Positions 56,954 to 59,233 of a stretch of DNA of 59,233 nucleotides are shown here, piece after piece. The notes under the pieces are model-generated. The model worked only from the letters and a program-made list of their open reading frames with translations, was not told where the DNA came from and did no database searches. The stretch lies in assembly GCA_022793905.1 (NCBI GenBank), contig JAAWDU010000016.1, positions 1 to 59,233 of the forward strand. The letters run 5' to 3'. Made by a program: the position numbers and the translations under genes. The DNA is from Clostridia bacterium (GTDB lineage Bacteria; Bacillota; Clostridia; TANB77; CAG-508). Position 1 is the first letter of the stretch; every line of letters begins with the position of its first letter.

Positions 56954-57597
56954 ATGGAAAAGAAAAAAGTTTTAAAAGTAATACTAATTGTTATAGCTGT
57001 AATTTTAGTTTTAAATATAGGATATTTTATAAGGAATTATATTATAATAAGTAAAATAGCAAAGAAATCACGGTGAAATTACCAATTTTTCGATGACTGC
57101 AACATATATACCTGTTGACCCGAAATATGGTGAAGAGTTTACGGTAGAACAATATTGCACAGATGAAAAGATTTTAAGCTTTAACAAATTTGAAAGAGAA
57201 GAAAATAATTCAATTAGTTTATATGAGAAAAATAGTAGAATATATACTTCTGCATATCCTTATCTTATGAGTGCAAATGTTCAAAGGGCTTATGAACAAT
57301 ATGCAACAGTGCCATTTATAGAATATGAAACAATTTGGCAAAAAATGAGAAGTGCAATTATAAATAAAATATTAACTGAAACAGTAAACGGAGAAAAATG
57401 CTATGCCATGTCATATTGGCGGAGATGATTTTAATATAATATATATTAGTGCAGAAGACGGAAGATTTATAAAGAGTAAAAATGGTAATTTTATTACAGA
57501 ATATAGTGATATTTCTATTGGTAGTGTAACAGATGAAGATGTAACAATTCCTAACTTAGAAAACTATAAAATGACAATTGGAAGAAATCTCCAATAG
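56954..57597 (+). CDS. Membrane-anchored protein of unknown function; two sites (C|GGT, C|GGA)
   Basis: MEKKKVLKVILIVIAVILVLNIGYFIRNYIIISKIAKKSGEITNFSMTATYIPVDPKYGEEF...CYAMSYWGDDFNIIYISAEDGRFIKSKNG after joining at 57071 and 57420. Confidence 0.8.
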
Positions 57598-57634
57598 AAT
57601 TAAAATATTAACAATTAATAAATTTTTACAAAAT

Positions 57635-57678
57635 AAAAATCGTGAATTGATAAAATATTTTTCAATTCACGATTTTTT
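57635..57678. terminator. Bidirectional terminator
   Basis: aaaaatcgtgaattga...tcaattcacgatttttt. Confidence 0.75.
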
Positions 57679-57735
57679 GTGAGCTAATTTTTAGCTACTT
57701 TTTTAGCACAGTTTGTGCTCTTTTTTATTCTTTTA

Positions 57736-58104
57736 TTAAACTAATTCAACTACAGCTCCTGCTTCTGTGAACTTAGCTTTAAGTTCTTCAGCTTCTTCTT
57801 TTGCTACGTTTTCTTTTACTGTTTTTGGTGCTCCGTCTACTAGCTCTTTTGCTTCTTTTAATCCTAATCCTGTTGCGTCTCTAACTACTTTGATAACTTG
57901 GATTTTGTTTGAGCCTGCATCATTAAGTACTACATTAAATGCTGATTTTTCTTCAGTAGCTCCAGCTGTTGCTCCTCCTGCTACTGGTGCAGCTGCTGCT
58001 ACAGCAGAAACTCCATATTTTTCTTCAATTCCTTTTACTAATTCTGATAATTCAACAACTGTTAAACTATCGATAGTTTCTAATAATTCATCTATTTTAG
58101 CCAT
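57736..58104 (-). CDS. rplL: 50S ribosomal protein L7/L12
   Basis: Intact [37 protein letters not shown]...[31 protein letters not shown]. Confidence 0.97.
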   Translation of the reverse strand: MAKIDELLETIDSLTVVELSELVKGIEEKYGVSAVAAAAPVAGGATAGATEEKSAFNVVLNDAGSNKIQVIKVVRDATGLGLKEAKELVDGAPKTVKENVAKEEAEELKAKFTEAGAVVELV

Positions 58105-58135
58105 TTTAAAATTCCTCCTAAAAATTTTTTAAATT

Positions 58136-58642
58136 TTACGCATTAGCGCTTTCTTTTTGCAATTTAACTTGGTCAATTGCAATAGCAAGTTTTGATATAG
58201 TTCCAAGTAATCCTCCAGCAAGCATTCCAAGTAAAGTTTCTCTTGATGGTAGTTTTGCTAGAGTTATTATCTCTTCTGCTGTCATAACTTTGCCTTCAAT
58301 AATTCCACCTTTAATTTTATAAAAGTCGTGGTCTTTTGTATATTCGTAAATTGCCTTAGCAGGTTCAAGATAATCCTCTTTTCCAATTATTACTGCTGTA
58401 GGTCCTTCTACTGCTACTTCTAGTCCTTTAATTTCGCATTTTTCTAGAGCTCTTTTAGAAATATTATTTTTGATTATTGAGTATTCTGTGTTTGATTTTC
58501 TAAGTTCTTTTCTTAATTTTGTTACATCTTCAACATTTATTCCTCTATAATCAGCGAAAAGTACTAGTTTTGCATCTTTTATTTTATCAGCTAGTTTATT
58601 TACTTCTTCTTCTTTTTGTTTAATAATCGCTTTATTTGCCAT
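58136..58642 (-). CDS. rplJ: 50S ribosomal protein L10
   Basis: Intact ORF with VLFADYRGINVEDVTKLRKELRKSNTEYSIIKN. Confidence 0.96.
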   Translation of the reverse strand: MANKAIIKQKEEEVNKLADKIKDAKLVLFADYRGINVEDVTKLRKELRKSNTEYSIIKNNISKRALEKCEIKGLEVAVEGPTAVIIGKEDYLEPAKAIYEYTKDHDFYKIKGGIIEGKVMTAEEIITLAKLPSRETLLGMLAGGLLGTISKLAIAIDQVKLQKESANA

Positions 58643-58679
58643 TTTTTCACCTCCTGTATAATTAATTTTATAAAAATTT

Positions 58680-58800
58680 AAAGCCTTAAGTTTTTTCCCA
58701 AGACTCTCAGGTTAAAACTTAAGGTTTTATTTCCTCTCATTTTTCCTCGGTAGGACTTATTTTTGCCTACTGTCTTAGGATATCTATTAACTATAACTTA
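58680..58800 (-). promoter_or_regulatory. L10 leader (ribosomal protein autoregulatory leader) upstream of rplJ
   Basis: Structured region between rplA and rplJ with paired ccttaagttttaac/..aaaacttaagg arms and T-rich end; position and arms typical of L10 leaders. Confidence 0.65.
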
Positions 58801-58829
58801 GAATTTTTTAATTTATTTATAAATTAAAA

Positions 58830-59233
58830 TTACTTTTGGTCTACGAATAGTCCTGGTCCCATAGTTGTTGTAATGCTTACACTTCTAATGTATTGTCCCT
58901 TTGCAGCTACTGGTTTTGCTTTAATTATAGCCTCCATAACTGTTGTATAGTTTTCTAAAAGCTTTTCTACTCCAAAAGATACTTTTCCAAAACCTAAATG
59001 AATTATATTTGTTTTATCTAATCTGTATTCAACTTTACCAGATTTGATATCTGCTATAGCTTTTGCTACATCCATTGTAACTGTTCCAGATTTTGGGTTT
59101 GGCATCAAACCTTTTGGTCCAAGTACTTTACCTAGTCTTCCAACTACCCCCATCATATCTGGTGTTGCAACAATAACATCATATTCAAACCAGTTTTCTT
59201 TTTCAATTTTTGGTATTAATTCTTCTGCTCCAA
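58830..59233 (-). CDS. rplA: 50S ribosomal protein L1 (N-terminus beyond window)
   Basis: ..[40 protein letters not shown]...[15 protein letters not shown]. Confidence 0.96.
   Translation of the reverse strand, partial: GAEELIPKIEKENWFEYDVIVATPDMMGVVGRLGKVLGPKGLMPNPKSGTVTMDVAKAIADIKSGKVEYRLDKTNIIHLGFGKVSFGVEKLLENYTTVMEAIIKAKPVAAKGQYIRSVSITTTMGPGLFVDQK

Noticed and set aside
7806-57423. Long-read sequencing error or base-modification artefact generating extra C before GG
   Set aside because: All events are sense-strand, codon-phase-0 and precede a Gly codon on both strands; an error process would be blind to phase and coding strand. Cannot be fully excluded without reads.
7806-57423. Simple sense reassignment of CGG (e.g. 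to Trp, Gln or Gly as a triplet)
   Set aside because: Triplet reassignment would keep frame 0, but downstream homology is always in +1 after the CGG.

Overview
AT-rich (Clostridia-like) chromosomal window, mostly minus-strand genes. It carries very large surface proteins (cohesin/dockerin-like, Ig-like and RCC1 modules) and a housekeeping block: penicillin-binding proteins, a TsaC/Sua5-like protein, a COG2426 membrane protein, a PdaA-like deacetylase, an RluA-type synthase, a SAM methyltransferase, uvrC, hpt, a CwlD-like amidase, comEC, an NlpC/P60 protein, an amidohydrolase, FtsX-like permeases, rplL, rplJ and rplA. MAIN OBSERVATION: the ORF track looks like a pseudogene graveyard, but the breaks follow one rule. 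Nearly every broken gene is restored by treating an in-frame CGG, with the next base, as a four-base unit C+GGN read as one glycine (+1 shift). I traced 105 such sites by hand in about 20 genes on both strands, always sense-oriented, always exactly at a codon boundary, always before a Gly codon (GGA about 87, GGT 14, GGC 2, GGG 2). Many restored glycines sit in textbook motifs, e.g. CwlD VIDAGHGGEDGGATGVNGFTEADI, Uvr[21 protein letters not shown], ComEC LAVSGTHIGI, NlpC YVSGGSSPSKGFDCSGF, prepilin KGITLIALI. This suggests a genome-wide quadruplet/+1 decoding of CGGN as Gly. A compositionally different L,D-transpeptidase gene holds two in-frame CGG codons that must be read as ordinary triplets, and is the main counterexample. 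Other observations: a methyltransferase/restriction module between exact 35-bp direct repeats, with one repeat truncating a PBP gene and an in-frame TGA in the conserved methylase region; a 50-bp intergenic repeat pair around a duplicated FtsX-permease locus; a candidate structured ncRNA with a near-consensus promoter and terminator; and an internal LPQTG sorting motif.
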